Assembly: GCA_947258875.1 (NCBI GenBank)
Contig: CAMYKB010000005.1
Location: 1-64,000, forward strand
DNA: 64,000 bases
Direction: 5' to 3'
Origin: an uncultured Gammaproteobacteria bacterium
GTDB taxonomy: Bacteria > Pseudomonadota > Gammaproteobacteria > CAMYKB01
The notes beneath the pieces were generated by a model, which made no database searches, had not been told where the DNA came from, and saw only the letters and a program-made list of their open reading frames with translations. The position numbers were made by a program, and so were the translations under genes. Below are positions 21,933 to 30,824 of the stretch, one piece after another; the first letter of the stretch is position 1; each line of letters opens with the position of its first letter.

Positions 21933-22319
21933 ATGAATGTTCTGCGTTTACCGGCTTTGCTTCTGTGGGCATCATTGCTGCTTATAGCATGTGCTTCAAC
22001 GCCTCCGTCCACAACCTTACCGCAAGCCCGGATCGCGGTTAAAAGCGCCGAGAACAGCGAAATCAAAAACTATGCGGCTGAGGCCGTTAAGGCGGCGAGA
22101 GACAAACTCTCCCAGGCCGAGTCGGCGGCCGCTAATAAGGATAATGAGCAGGCTGAATACTTTGCACAGCAGGCAATGGTGAATATAGAACTCGCTGAGG
22201 TCGTAGCCAAAAGTCGCAAAACCAGTAATCAAGCACAGGAACTTGAAAACAGTATCAGAAATTTCAAGGCCGAGATGGAGTGGCGTTCCCCTATCGATGT
22301 GACACCCCTGGATCAATAA
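21933..22319 (+). CDS. DUF4398-like lipoprotein
   Basis: Lipobox (LLLIACAS) followed by a helical AAEAVKAARDKLSQAESAAANKDNEQAEYFAQQA region. Confidence 0.75.
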   Translation: MNVLRLPALLLWASLLLIACASTPPSTTLPQARIAVKSAENSEIKNYAAEAVKAARDKLSQAESAAANKDNEQAEYFAQQAMVNIELAEVVAKSRKTSNQAQELENSIRNFKAEMEWRSPIDVTPLDQ

Positions 22320-22375
22320 AATCGCGCTCAGAGAGCTTAAAGTAAACCCGCATCAAATACAGCATCTAACCAACA

Positions 22376-23263
22376 GTGATGACTAAACTATCTGATAGCA
22401 TGAACATGACTTACCATAACGTATCAAAATTGATGTTCCCCGCCAGTCTTTTACTATGTGTAACATTGCTTGCCGCATGTGCTACTGCACCAACAAACTA
22501 CGAGCCGCTGGCGGCTGCCAGGGCTGAACTGCAACAGGCAAAATCGGATGATGCGATTAGTTCTGGGGCGCCACTCGTTCTGTATGAGACTGAAAAATAC
22601 CTTACACAGGCCGAGGCAGCGCTCAAAGCAGGTCAGATGAAGGCTGTCAGTCATAACACATATATGGCTGAAAGAAAATTACAGATAGCACATGCAACAG
22701 TTGAGCATAAACAGGCACGGCAACGTCTTGATGAGCTTAATAAACAACGTGAGCAAGTAAGCAGTCAAGCCAGACAAGAAGAATCCAAGCGTGCCAAACA
22801 GAAACTCGAACTCGCAAAACAGCAACTGGAACGGGCCAATCGAGAGGCTGCAGTGGCAGCTGAGCAGGCACGCATGCTGACCAGCCTGTTTTCCCGTTAT
22901 AGCAATGCTGTAGAAACACCTCGTGGTATTGTTATTGTATTAACTAATCTCAGATTTAATAAGCAGGATGGCACATTGCTTGATGATACCGCGCAAAATA
23001 TTGAGCCATTGATCGATTATCTGAAAAAACGCCCTGCATTGAGCGTTAATCTGGAAGGACACACCGACAGCACAGGCGACAGTGCTTCAAACCAGAAACT
23101 CTCCGAAGAGCGTGCCTACGGTATCAAATCACACCTGATCAGCCGCGGTATTTCTCCAAACCGCATTACTGCGCGCGGCATGGGTGAGGATTATCCCATT
23201 GCCTCGAATTCTACCCGCGAAGGCCGCAGTCAAAATCGACGTGTTGAAGTTATTCTGAGGTGA
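22376..23263 (+). CDS. DUF4398-like plus OmpA-family lipoprotein
   Basis: Lipobox (LLAACAT), coiled-coil, then OmpA domain LSVNLEGHTDSTGDSASNQKLSEERAYGIKSHLISRGISPNRITARGMGEDYPIASNSTREGRSQNRRVEV. Confidence 0.92.
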   Translation: MMTKLSDSMNMTYHNVSKLMFPASLLLCVTLLAACATAPTNYEPLAAARAELQQAKSDDAISSGAPLVLYETEKYLTQAEAALKAGQMKAVSHNTYMAERKLQIAHATVEHKQARQRLDELNKQREQVSSQARQEESKRAKQKLELAKQQLERANREAAVAAEQARMLTSLFSRYSNAVETPRGIVIVLTNLRFNKQDGTLLDDTAQNIEPLIDYLKKRPALSVNLEGHTDSTGDSASNQKLSEERAYGIKSHLISRGISPNRITARGMGEDYPIASNSTREGRSQNRRVEVILR

Positions 23264-23373
23264 TCCTGATTCCTGACTACCCTCATATTCCCTGAACTAC
23301 TGTGCTATACCTGTAGGTCAACATGTGTATTCATTTCAAATAAAGCACGTTTATATTCGGGGCCCGACGCGCG

Positions 23374-24204
23374 ATGATCCTGCAACCATTGTTACGGTTA
23401 TCTATCACCGTTTGTGTAGTACTGTTAATTACTACAGGAAACGCGTTCGCTAAACCTGACGATCAGGGGTTCTCGGTCAGCGAAGCCACCAAGACACTCA
23501 CAAAACTCGAAAAAAGTGTCGATGATGGTTTGTTAACAGGCGAGGCCGTTGCCGCCACCCGCCAGCAGGTAGCTGGTTATCGAAAATCTGCCCTGGAATG
23601 TGTTGACACACAAGAGGCTGATGCCAAAAACATAAACAATAACATCGAGATTCTCGGGCCTGCAGATAAAGACGAAGATAGGGCTGTTACTTCTGCTCGC
23701 CATACACTGGAAACTGAGCTCGCTAAACTTGAAAAGGAGTTATCTGCCTGTAAGTTGCTATTGGTTCAAACCGATTCTTTATTAGACAAGCTGGACAAGC
23801 TTGAAGGCGCGCAGCTGTCCAGTTTGCTGAAAACCCGTAGCCCCAGTATTCCTTCTTTATTAGTTAACAGGTCAGAACCTGTTCAGTGGCTGAAAACCAT
23901 TAAAAGTATAGCTATCAAACGCAGCGGTCTGGAAGACCTGACGCCACAAAGCCCTCACTGCCAAGAAACGCCTTGGTCCCGGCATCAGGGAACCCGCGGT
24001 TGCCGAAGATCTGTCGGCCGCTACGGCAACCGCATTCGGGGCATCCCTGGTTCGCTACTTACCTCATGTTACCGTGGCAATAGGTTGGACGATTTTCTGG
24101 ATAATCGTTTCCTGGAAAGAACGCCCATTTCCTCAGCTCGCAATTATCAGTTTTGCACTACTGGTTTATTTCTCTGTGGTGGTTGTAGGCCGCAGTCTGT
24201 TTAA
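23374..24204 (+). CDS. exported coiled-coil N-terminal part of an MscS-family protein; reading frame disrupted near 23941
   Basis: Signal peptide plus helical region. Residues after about SGLEDL look out of frame; the channel continues in the +1 frame (RHKALTAKKRLGPGIREPAVAEDLSAATATAFGASLVRYLPHVTVAIGWTIF). Confidence 0.65.
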   Translation: MILQPLLRLSITVCVVLLITTGNAFAKPDDQGFSVSEATKTLTKLEKSVDDGLLTGEAVAATRQQVAGYRKSALECVDTQEADAKNINNNIEILGPADKDEDRAVTSARHTLETELAKLEKELSACKLLLVQTDSLLDKLDKLEGAQLSSLLKTRSPSIPSLLVNRSEPVQWLKTIKSIAIKRSGLEDLTPQSPHCQETPWSRHQGTRGCRRSVGRYGNRIRGIPGSLLTSCYRGNRLDDFLDNRFLERTPISSARNYQFCTTGLFLCGGCRPQSV

Positions 24205-25687
24205 TCCGCCCCCGCCTGCCCGGCATTATTTACCGCTGGATAAATATAATTGCGTGCGCTTCTGGAAGGCATTACGCTTACTTGTACTAGTGGCCGCTAT
24301 TGGTGCCGCTATTTTTCTCAGCCCGTTTGAAAAAGGCCTGCCCGAACCCATCCTGCTGCTGGCACGCGCCCTGTATTCCACCTTGCTGGTGATCAGCCTT
24401 ATACGCGTCATCTGGCTGGCGTTTACGCTACAAAGCATCCAGGGTGTTGGCCTATTCAGGCCATTGGTCACACTCGCGCTGATTATTGGTTTGATTGCTG
24501 AATGGGCGGGTTTTCGCAACCTCAGCGAGTATCTTGTGCTCGGTATTTCATCCAGTCTTTTCGGGATCGGCCTGGCGTGGCTCGCAGGTCGTCTCATCGC
24601 TGACATTTTCGATGGCCTAGATGAGGGTCGTTACGCTTGGGAAAAACAACTCCGGCAACGCCTTGGCATAGCAGAAGGACAAGGCGTACCCGGTTTGATT
24701 TGGCTGCGTATCTTCGCGACCATCATTATCTGGGGTGGACTGATCCTGATCTTATTGAGGATATGGGGTCAATCAGTAAAGGGACAGGAAATTTTTCTGC
24801 GTTATATGACAGAGGGTTTCCAGTTAGGACCAATGCATGTTGTTCCCAGTAAAATGGCGTTTGCGCTGGCACTCTTCACAGTGTTGTTATCGTTAGCCTC
24901 CTGGTTACGTAAACAACTGGATCAGCGTTGGCTGAGGAAAACCCGTATCGACCATGGCGCTCGTGAAGCAGCCATTACAATCACCGGTTATGCCACTACC
25001 GCTATCGTACTGATCATTGCGCTGGGTATAGCCGGTCTTGATTTCAAAAACCTGGCCATCATCGCTGGTGCATTATCTGTTGGTATCGGTTTCGGCCTAC
25101 AAAACGTCGTCAATAATTTTGTATCCGGCCTGATATTACTGTTCGAACGGCCCATCAGGACCGGCGACTGGATTGTGGTGGGAACCACTGAAGGATTTGT
25201 CAAACGCATCAGTATTCGCTCCACGCAAATACAGACATTCGACTACGCCGACGTCATTGTACCCAATTCCGAGCTGATCTCAGGACAAGTCACCAACTGG
25301 ATGTTACGAGATTTCCGTGGCCGTGTCCGCATTCCTGTCGGTGTGGCATATGGTACTGATACATCGAAAGTTAAGGAAATTCTTCTCAATATCACCAATC
25401 ATCATGACATGATTATCAAGGACGGCAGCATCACAAAACCACATGTTTTGTTTCTTGGTTTTGGCGATAGCTCACTGAACTTTGAAATGCGTTTTTTTAT
25501 ACGTAATATAGAACGGCGTCTGCATATACTCAGTGATATTAATTTTGAAATTGACGCAGCCTTCCGCGAAGCTGGAATCGAAATCCCCTTTCCGCAACGC
25601 GACTTGCATATGCGAAGCTGGTCAGTAAACGGAAAGCCACCCCTGACACCATCCGATGATAAAGATAAACCGGCTCCTCGCGAATAG
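24074..25687 (+). CDS. mechanosensitive ion channel, MscS family (C-terminal part of the split gene)
   Basis: IAGALSVGIGFGLQNVVNNFVSGLILLFERPIRTGDWIVVGTTEGFVKRISIRSTQIQTFDYADVIVPNSELISGQVTNW is the MscS core. Confidence 0.92.
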   Translation: MAIGWTIFWIIVSWKERPFPQLAIISFALLVYFSVVVVGRSLFNPPPPARHYLPLDKYNCVRFWKALRLLVLVAAIGAAIFLSPFEKGLPEPILLLARALYSTLLVISLIRVIWLAFTLQSIQGVGLFRPLVTLALIIGLIAEWAGFRNLSEYLVLGISSSLFGIGLAWLAGRLIADIFDGLDEGRYAWEKQLRQRLGIAEGQGVPGLIWLRIFATIIIWGGLILILLRIWGQSVKGQEIFLRYMTEGFQLGPMHVVPSKMAFALALFTVLLSLASWLRKQLDQRWLRKTRIDHGAREAAITITGYATTAIVLIIALGIAGLDFKNLAIIAGALSVGIGFGLQNVVNNFVSGLILLFERPIRTGDWIVVGTTEGFVKRISIRSTQIQTFDYADVIVPNSELISGQVTNWMLRDFRGRVRIPVGVAYGTDTSKVKEILLNITNHHDMIIKDGSITKPHVLFLGFGDSSLNFEMRFFIRNIERRLHILSDINFEIDAAFREAGIEIPFPQRDLHMRSWSVNGKPPLTPSDDKDKPAPRE

Positions 25688-25692
25688 ACCCG

Positions 25693-27069
25693 TCAATAAT
25701 CAGTGGCATGATCAATGCCTTTCGTTGCGATTTCTGCAAGACTGCGGATCTGTTGCGGTGTGATGACATAAGGGGGCATGAAGTAAATGACATTACCCAA
25801 AGGCCGCAGCAAGGCGCCGTTGTTCAAGCCATGTCGATAGACCTGCAGACCACGCCGCTCCTCCCAGGGATAGGCTTGTTTACTGTATTTCTCCTTGACC
25901 ATCTCTATCGCCAGTATCATGCCTGTCTGACGTACCTCCCCGACATGGGGATGATCTCGCAAGTGCATAGTTGCTGTTCTCATCTCCTCCTCAAGTCGCT
26001 TGTTCTGTTTGATTACATTATCTTCCGCAAATATTTTTAATGTTGCCAATGCTGCACTGCAGCCTAGCGGGTTCCCTGTGTATGAGTGCGAGTGTAGGAA
26101 TGCTTTCTGGGTAGTGTAATCATCATAAAAGCATTCATAGATATTATCTGTTGTTAAGGTTACTGAGAGCGGCAAATAGCCCGCAGTCAGACCTTTGGAC
26201 AGGCACATAAAATCCGGACTGATTGCAGCCTGTTCGCAAGCAAACATGGTTCCGGTACGACCGAAACCCACTGCGATCTCATCGGCGATTAAATGCACAC
26301 CGTGGCGTTCACAGGCGTCCTTGAGTAGTTTGAGATAAACAGGATCGTACATACGCATATTGCCCGCACATTGCACCAGGGGCTCAACAATGACGGCACA
26401 CACCTCTTCAGCGTGTTCATTTAGCGCTGCCTCCATATGTTCATACATGCGTTGTGAATATGCATGGCAACTCTCGCCGGCTTCTCGTTGATAACAATCA
26501 GGCCCAGGCACAGTAATCGGCTGCATCAATAACGGTTCATAGGTTTCTTTGTAGAGTGCGACATCACCCACTGCCAGAGCACCCAGGGTTTCACCGTGAT
26601 AGCTGTTACTCAAGTTTATAAATCGTGTTTTACTTTCCTTACCGCTGTTACGCCAATAGTGAAAACTCATTTTCAGGGCGACTTCGACTGCCGAAGAACC
26701 GTTATCCGCATAAAAGCAGCGATTTAGCCCGGCAGGTGTGATAGCAACCAGTTGTTCGGAAAGCTTTATCACCGGTTCGTGAGTAAAGCCGGCGAGCATC
26801 ACGTGCTCCAGTTCATCGAGTTGTTGCTTGATGGCATCGTTAACGCGTGGGTTAGCATGGCCAAATAGATTGACCCACCAGGAACTGATGGCATCGAGAT
26901 AGCGATTGCCCTCAAAGTCTTCCAACCACACCCCTTGCCCACGGCGTATCGGGATCATGGGGAGTTGTTCATGGTCTTTCATCTGACTGCACGGGTGCCA
27001 AACCGCATTCAGATCACGTTGTTTATAGGTTTGGTTACTCATGTTGTTTCCTGGAAACGAATTCGTCAT
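25693..27069 (-). CDS. bioA: adenosylmethionine-8-amino-7-oxononanoate aminotransferase
   Basis: VWHPCSQMKDHEQLPMIPIRRGQGVWLEDFEGNRYLDAISSWWVNLFGHANPRV; class-III aminotransferase, ADEIAVGFGRTG. Confidence 0.96.
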   Translation of the reverse strand: MTNSFPGNNMSNQTYKQRDLNAVWHPCSQMKDHEQLPMIPIRRGQGVWLEDFEGNRYLDAISSWWVNLFGHANPRVNDAIKQQLDELEHVMLAGFTHEPVIKLSEQLVAITPAGLNRCFYADNGSSAVEVALKMSFHYWRNSGKESKTRFINLSNSYHGETLGALAVGDVALYKETYEPLLMQPITVPGPDCYQREAGESCHAYSQRMYEHMEAALNEHAEEVCAVIVEPLVQCAGNMRMYDPVYLKLLKDACERHGVHLIADEIAVGFGRTGTMFACEQAAISPDFMCLSKGLTAGYLPLSVTLTTDNIYECFYDDYTTQKAFLHSHSYTGNPLGCSAALATLKIFAEDNVIKQNKRLEEEMRTATMHLRDHPHVGEVRQTGMILAIEMVKEKYSKQAYPWEERRGLQVYRHGLNNGALLRPLGNVIYFMPPYVITPQQIRSLAEIATKGIDHATDY

Positions 27070-27136
27070 TATCAGTCATCTCAAGCTCAGCATATTACCT
27101 GTATCTATCACAGCCACAAAACCGGACACCAATACC

Positions 27137-28273
27137 ATGCATCCCGAATTTCAGTTGTCAAACGACATCGTTCATCTCAATCATGCCGCTGTAGGCCCCT
27201 GGCCACGGCGCACCGTGCAGGCAATCACGCGTTTCGCCTATGAAAACATGAATCTCGGCTCACAACACTATTTGCGCTGGCAGCGGACAGAGCAAGAACT
27301 CCGGGTATTACTGCAGTGGTTGATCAATGCCCCATCCAGTGATGACATCGCCTTGCTTAAGAATACCTCTGAAGGTTTGTCGGTAATCGCCTATGGCATA
27401 GATTGGCAGCCTGGTGACAATATTATCTGTGCACGGCAGGAATTTCCTTCCAACCGCGTCGTGTGGGAATCCCTGCGTGATCGATTCGACATAGACGTGC
27501 GTCTTGCCGATCTTGATGCGGCCGAATCGCCCGAGGACGCATTATTGAACCTTGTTGATGAGCGCACGCGCTTGCTCGCGGTCAGCGCGGTCCAGTATGC
27601 CACGGGCCTGCGCATGGATCTTGGCAAGCTCGGCGAATTCTGCCGCACGCAACAGATCCTGTTTTGCGTGGATGCAATTCAGCAACTGGGCGCGCTGCCT
27701 TTCGATGCCCAGGCTGTGCATGCCGATTTCGTAGTGGCCGATAGCCACAAATGGATGCTCGCTCCCGAAGGCGTGGCGCTGTTCTATTGCCGCGCGGAAC
27801 TGCGTGAGAAATTAAGACTCACCCAATATGGCTGGCACATGCTTCAAGACCTCGGGAATTACGATCGCCTCGACTGGAAACCGGCTGCAACGGCGCGGCG
27901 TTTTGAGTGCGGCAGCGCCAACACCTTGGGGCAGTACGCCTTGCATGCCAGCCTGACCCTGATCAAGGAAACAGGCCTCCAGCAAATAGATGAATCTATA
28001 TCGAGAAATATTGAATATCTTATTGATAAATTAGAAAATATGGGCTGCCTAATTAACACGCCAAAAGTCAGGCAACAACGCGCGGGCATCCTCAGTTTCA
28101 AGCATCCCGCCTTAGACAGTCATGCCTTGTATCAGCAACTGCAGTCACGTGGCATTTTGTGCGCTGCACGAGGTGGTGGTGTACGTTTCTCACCGCACTT
28201 CCATACCACGCGCGATGATCTCGACAGGACTTTACAACACCTTGAAAACATCATTGCCGCAGGCCGAAATTGA
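27137..28273 (+). CDS. class V aminotransferase (cysteine desulfurase/isopenicillin-N-epimerase-like)
   Basis: VHLNHAAVGPWPRRTVQAI, CVDAIQQLGALPFDAQAVHADFVVADSHKWMLAPEGVALFYCR. Start set at MHPEFQ, shortening the listed ORF. Confidence 0.9.
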   Translation: MHPEFQLSNDIVHLNHAAVGPWPRRTVQAITRFAYENMNLGSQHYLRWQRTEQELRVLLQWLINAPSSDDIALLKNTSEGLSVIAYGIDWQPGDNIICARQEFPSNRVVWESLRDRFDIDVRLADLDAAESPEDALLNLVDERTRLLAVSAVQYATGLRMDLGKLGEFCRTQQILFCVDAIQQLGALPFDAQAVHADFVVADSHKWMLAPEGVALFYCRAELREKLRLTQYGWHMLQDLGNYDRLDWKPAATARRFECGSANTLGQYALHASLTLIKETGLQQIDESISRNIEYLIDKLENMGCLINTPKVRQQRAGILSFKHPALDSHALYQQLQSRGILCAARGGGVRFSPHFHTTRDDLDRTLQHLENIIAAGRN

Positions 28274-28496
28274 TGCTGCAGTGGCTTTAGCAGCCAGGCT
28301 CGTGCGTCGGAAATCTTTACATAGATGTCTCTGCGGCACATTGAGAAAAACTCATTAATAATCATAGCCTTGGCTGACAAAACAAAGATATTCCATCCAA
28401 CACATCGCCCATTCATGTCGGCGATCTTTACAAAAACTGCGCTGTCAGATCTGTCACGTTAAGTTATTTATTTGATTTTATTAGGCATTTCATGTT

Positions 28497-28512
28497 TGGC
28501 ACATAACTTGAT
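28497..28512 (+). promoter_or_regulatory. putative sigma54 (RpoN) -24/-12 promoter
   Basis: TGGCAC-ATAAC-TTGA fits TGGCAC-N5-TTGC except for the last base, 67 nt before the ATG of the PEP-CTERM gene. Confidence 0.55.
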
Positions 28513-28578
28513 AAGTAATTGCTAGTAGCACACGGAGTCGTACTTAATCCATAAACCTAAAATAAGGTGGATCTCGAA

Positions 28579-29487
28579 ATGAAACGTTATTATAAATCAT
28601 CAGTATTTGGTGCAGTGGCATTCTGTATGTCTGCCGGTAGCGCACAGGCCATATTGATCACCCAGGAAACGGATGCCAATCTGTTGGCCAGTTCCATCCT
28701 TGGTAGTGGCGTTACGGTTAGCAGTGCTTCTCTCTCCGGTCAGTCATTATTGAGTGGAGCGGTATCGAGCGGTACCTATACCAATGCCAGTGGCGTCTAC
28801 GGCATCGGTGACGGCATCGTGATCAGCTCCGGCAATGTGAGCGATTATAATGATGGCCCGAATAGCCTTCCTGGCAACACCACCAACTTCAATACCTCCG
28901 CTTCGGGTGCTCAGGAAACGCTGCTGGATCCGATTACGGGCGGTTCATTAGATCACTATGATGTCACGCAGTTCGACCTGGTTTTCGACGTCGATAGCTC
29001 CACAGACAGTATCTTTTTCAATGTGGTGTTCGGCTCGGATGAGTATGCAGAATTCGTTAATTCATCCTTTATCGATGCCTTTGGCATTTACCTCAATGGT
29101 GTCAATATTGCCTTGTTTGATGCTCTACCGGTGAACATCAATCACCCCAATATGGACTTCATCGCCGGTACCGAGCTTGACGGTATTCTTGACCCGACTT
29201 CGGGCGCCGGTAATCCTATCATGCTGTTCGAAGGGGCAGTTGCTGCAGGCAGTACGGGTAACACGCTGACCTTTATCATTGCTGACTCAGGTGATACCGC
29301 GCTCGATTCCACGGCGTACATCTCCGGTTTTGGTAATGTTGACCCAGGTGGCGGTACCTGCGGTGGCGGTACCGGTAATGACTGCCCAACTGGCGTGCCA
29401 GAACCTTCGATTCTCGCATTGTTAGGCGTTGGCCTGCTGACATTGGGTGTTACGACATCCCTGCGCCGCAGGAAAGAGAATGTCTGA
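28579..29487 (+). CDS. choice-of-anchor L domain protein with PEP-CTERM sorting signal
   Basis: Signal peptide; GDGIVISSGNVSDYNDGPNS...FDLVFDVDSSTDSIFFNVVFGSDEYAEFVNSSFIDAFGIYLNG; C-terminal VPEPSILALLGVGLLTLGVTTSLRRRKENV. Confidence 0.93.
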   Translation: MKRYYKSSVFGAVAFCMSAGSAQAILITQETDANLLASSILGSGVTVSSASLSGQSLLSGAVSSGTYTNASGVYGIGDGIVISSGNVSDYNDGPNSLPGNTTNFNTSASGAQETLLDPITGGSLDHYDVTQFDLVFDVDSSTDSIFFNVVFGSDEYAEFVNSSFIDAFGIYLNGVNIALFDALPVNINHPNMDFIAGTELDGILDPTSGAGNPIMLFEGAVAAGSTGNTLTFIIADSGDTALDSTAYISGFGNVDPGGGTCGGGTGNDCPTGVPEPSILALLGVGLLTLGVTTSLRRRKENV

Positions 29488-29510
29488 ACTTGAGCTATAA
29501 TAAACTAACG

Positions 29511-29540
29511 AAACGGCGGCCTTTGTGCCGCCGTTTTTTT
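29511..29540 (+). terminator. rho-independent terminator after the PEP-CTERM gene
   Basis: aaacggcggcctttgtgccgccgttttttt: GC-rich hairpin followed by a T tract. Confidence 0.92.
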
Positions 29541-29720
29541 ATGATGCTGCACCTTGTTCCATAGCTTTAAGAAAATATCAATAACCAGAAATTTCACATA
29601 TTCAGCCCTTTCTTCTCACAGGAAGTACGCGTGACAATCCGGGAATTGTGATAAGTTCACTTTACCTATTCTATTGATGGTAATAGAGTGTAATGTACAT
29701 CAAGATGAACCGTTACCACT

Positions 29721-30626
29721 TTGAGAGTCAGCATGCTCGGGCAATGGATCAAACGAGGACATGACCGGATCTGGAATGGGATCACGGGCTGGTTGTCCAC
29801 TGAAAGTCCTCCGGAAGAGGACGCCTATTTATCCGACTATCAGCGCCTGAACTATGAAATCCGAGCTGCGGATGTGATCCTGGTAGAAGGACGCAGCCGT
29901 GTCAGCAATATCATCAAGACCATCACCCTCAGCTCCTGGACCCATTCCGCGCTTTATATCGGGCACTTGCATGACATACAAGACCAGGATATTCGCGAGT
30001 ACATCCAGTACTATTATGACGGTGATCCACACGAACCGTTGGTCATCGAGGCCTTATTAGGACAAGGAACGATTGTCGCGCCACTGAGTAAGTACGAGAA
30101 CTTTCACTTACGCCTGTGCCGCCCGAAAGGTTTATCGCCTAGCGACGCATCAAAAGTCATCAAGAGATGTATCGGCTGCCTGGGACTGCACTACGATCTG
30201 CGTCAGCTGCTTGATCTGGCGCGCTTCATGTTTCCCTATGGACTGCTGCCTCCCAGATGGCGTTCAAGCCTGTTTGAACATCACAGTGGTAACCCGACGC
30301 GCACGGTATGCTCGACCATGATCGCTGAGGCTTTTCAATCCGTTAAGTTTCCGATATTGCCCTTGATATCACTCGACAACCAGAACCAGGTGCAACACGA
30401 TGAGGTGCAGCTGCTGGAGCGTAACCCCAAACTATATACCCCACGCGATTTCGACTATTCGCCATACTTCGAAATCATCAAATATCCTATGTACGGTTTT
30501 GATGAACTCGCTGTTTACCGGCGCTTACCTTGGGCTCCTCCGAAGGACCAGGGCAAGCAGGAGAACATCACTCACACCGCTGAAACTGATGAAACGGCCG
30601 AGGTATTCGACCCGGAGAAGGTCTGA
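29721..30626 (+). CDS. YiiX/YebB-like permuted NlpC/P60-family (papain-like) protein
   Basis: RAADVILVEGRSRVSNIIKTITLSSWTHSALYIGH (catalytic His region) and TRTVCSTMIAEAFQS (Cys region), a circularly permuted NlpC/P60 layout. Confidence 0.7.
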   Translation: MRVSMLGQWIKRGHDRIWNGITGWLSTESPPEEDAYLSDYQRLNYEIRAADVILVEGRSRVSNIIKTITLSSWTHSALYIGHLHDIQDQDIREYIQYYYDGDPHEPLVIEALLGQGTIVAPLSKYENFHLRLCRPKGLSPSDASKVIKRCIGCLGLHYDLRQLLDLARFMFPYGLLPPRWRSSLFEHHSGNPTRTVCSTMIAEAFQSVKFPILPLISLDNQNQVQHDEVQLLERNPKLYTPRDFDYSPYFEIIKYPMYGFDELAVYRRLPWAPPKDQGKQENITHTAETDETAEVFDPEKV

Positions 30627-30824
30627 TCTGCAGGTCCCGCGATCCGTGTACTGCGTAATCCTTTCCCAGTATGGCTATAATAAGTCCATAAAACGAAAAA
30701 CTAGTGACAGATCCAGCTCATTTCGGGATGGATCTGGCCCCATACCTGACTGATCTGATATTGAACAACGTCTGTACCACTGTTGCCCAGCCAGTCGCAT
30801 GTTTGCCGATGCAGGAGCATACCT

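Noticed and set aside
27041-27069. Overlap of bioA with the class V aminotransferase ORF
   Set aside because: Disappears with the more likely start at 27137 (MHPEFQ).
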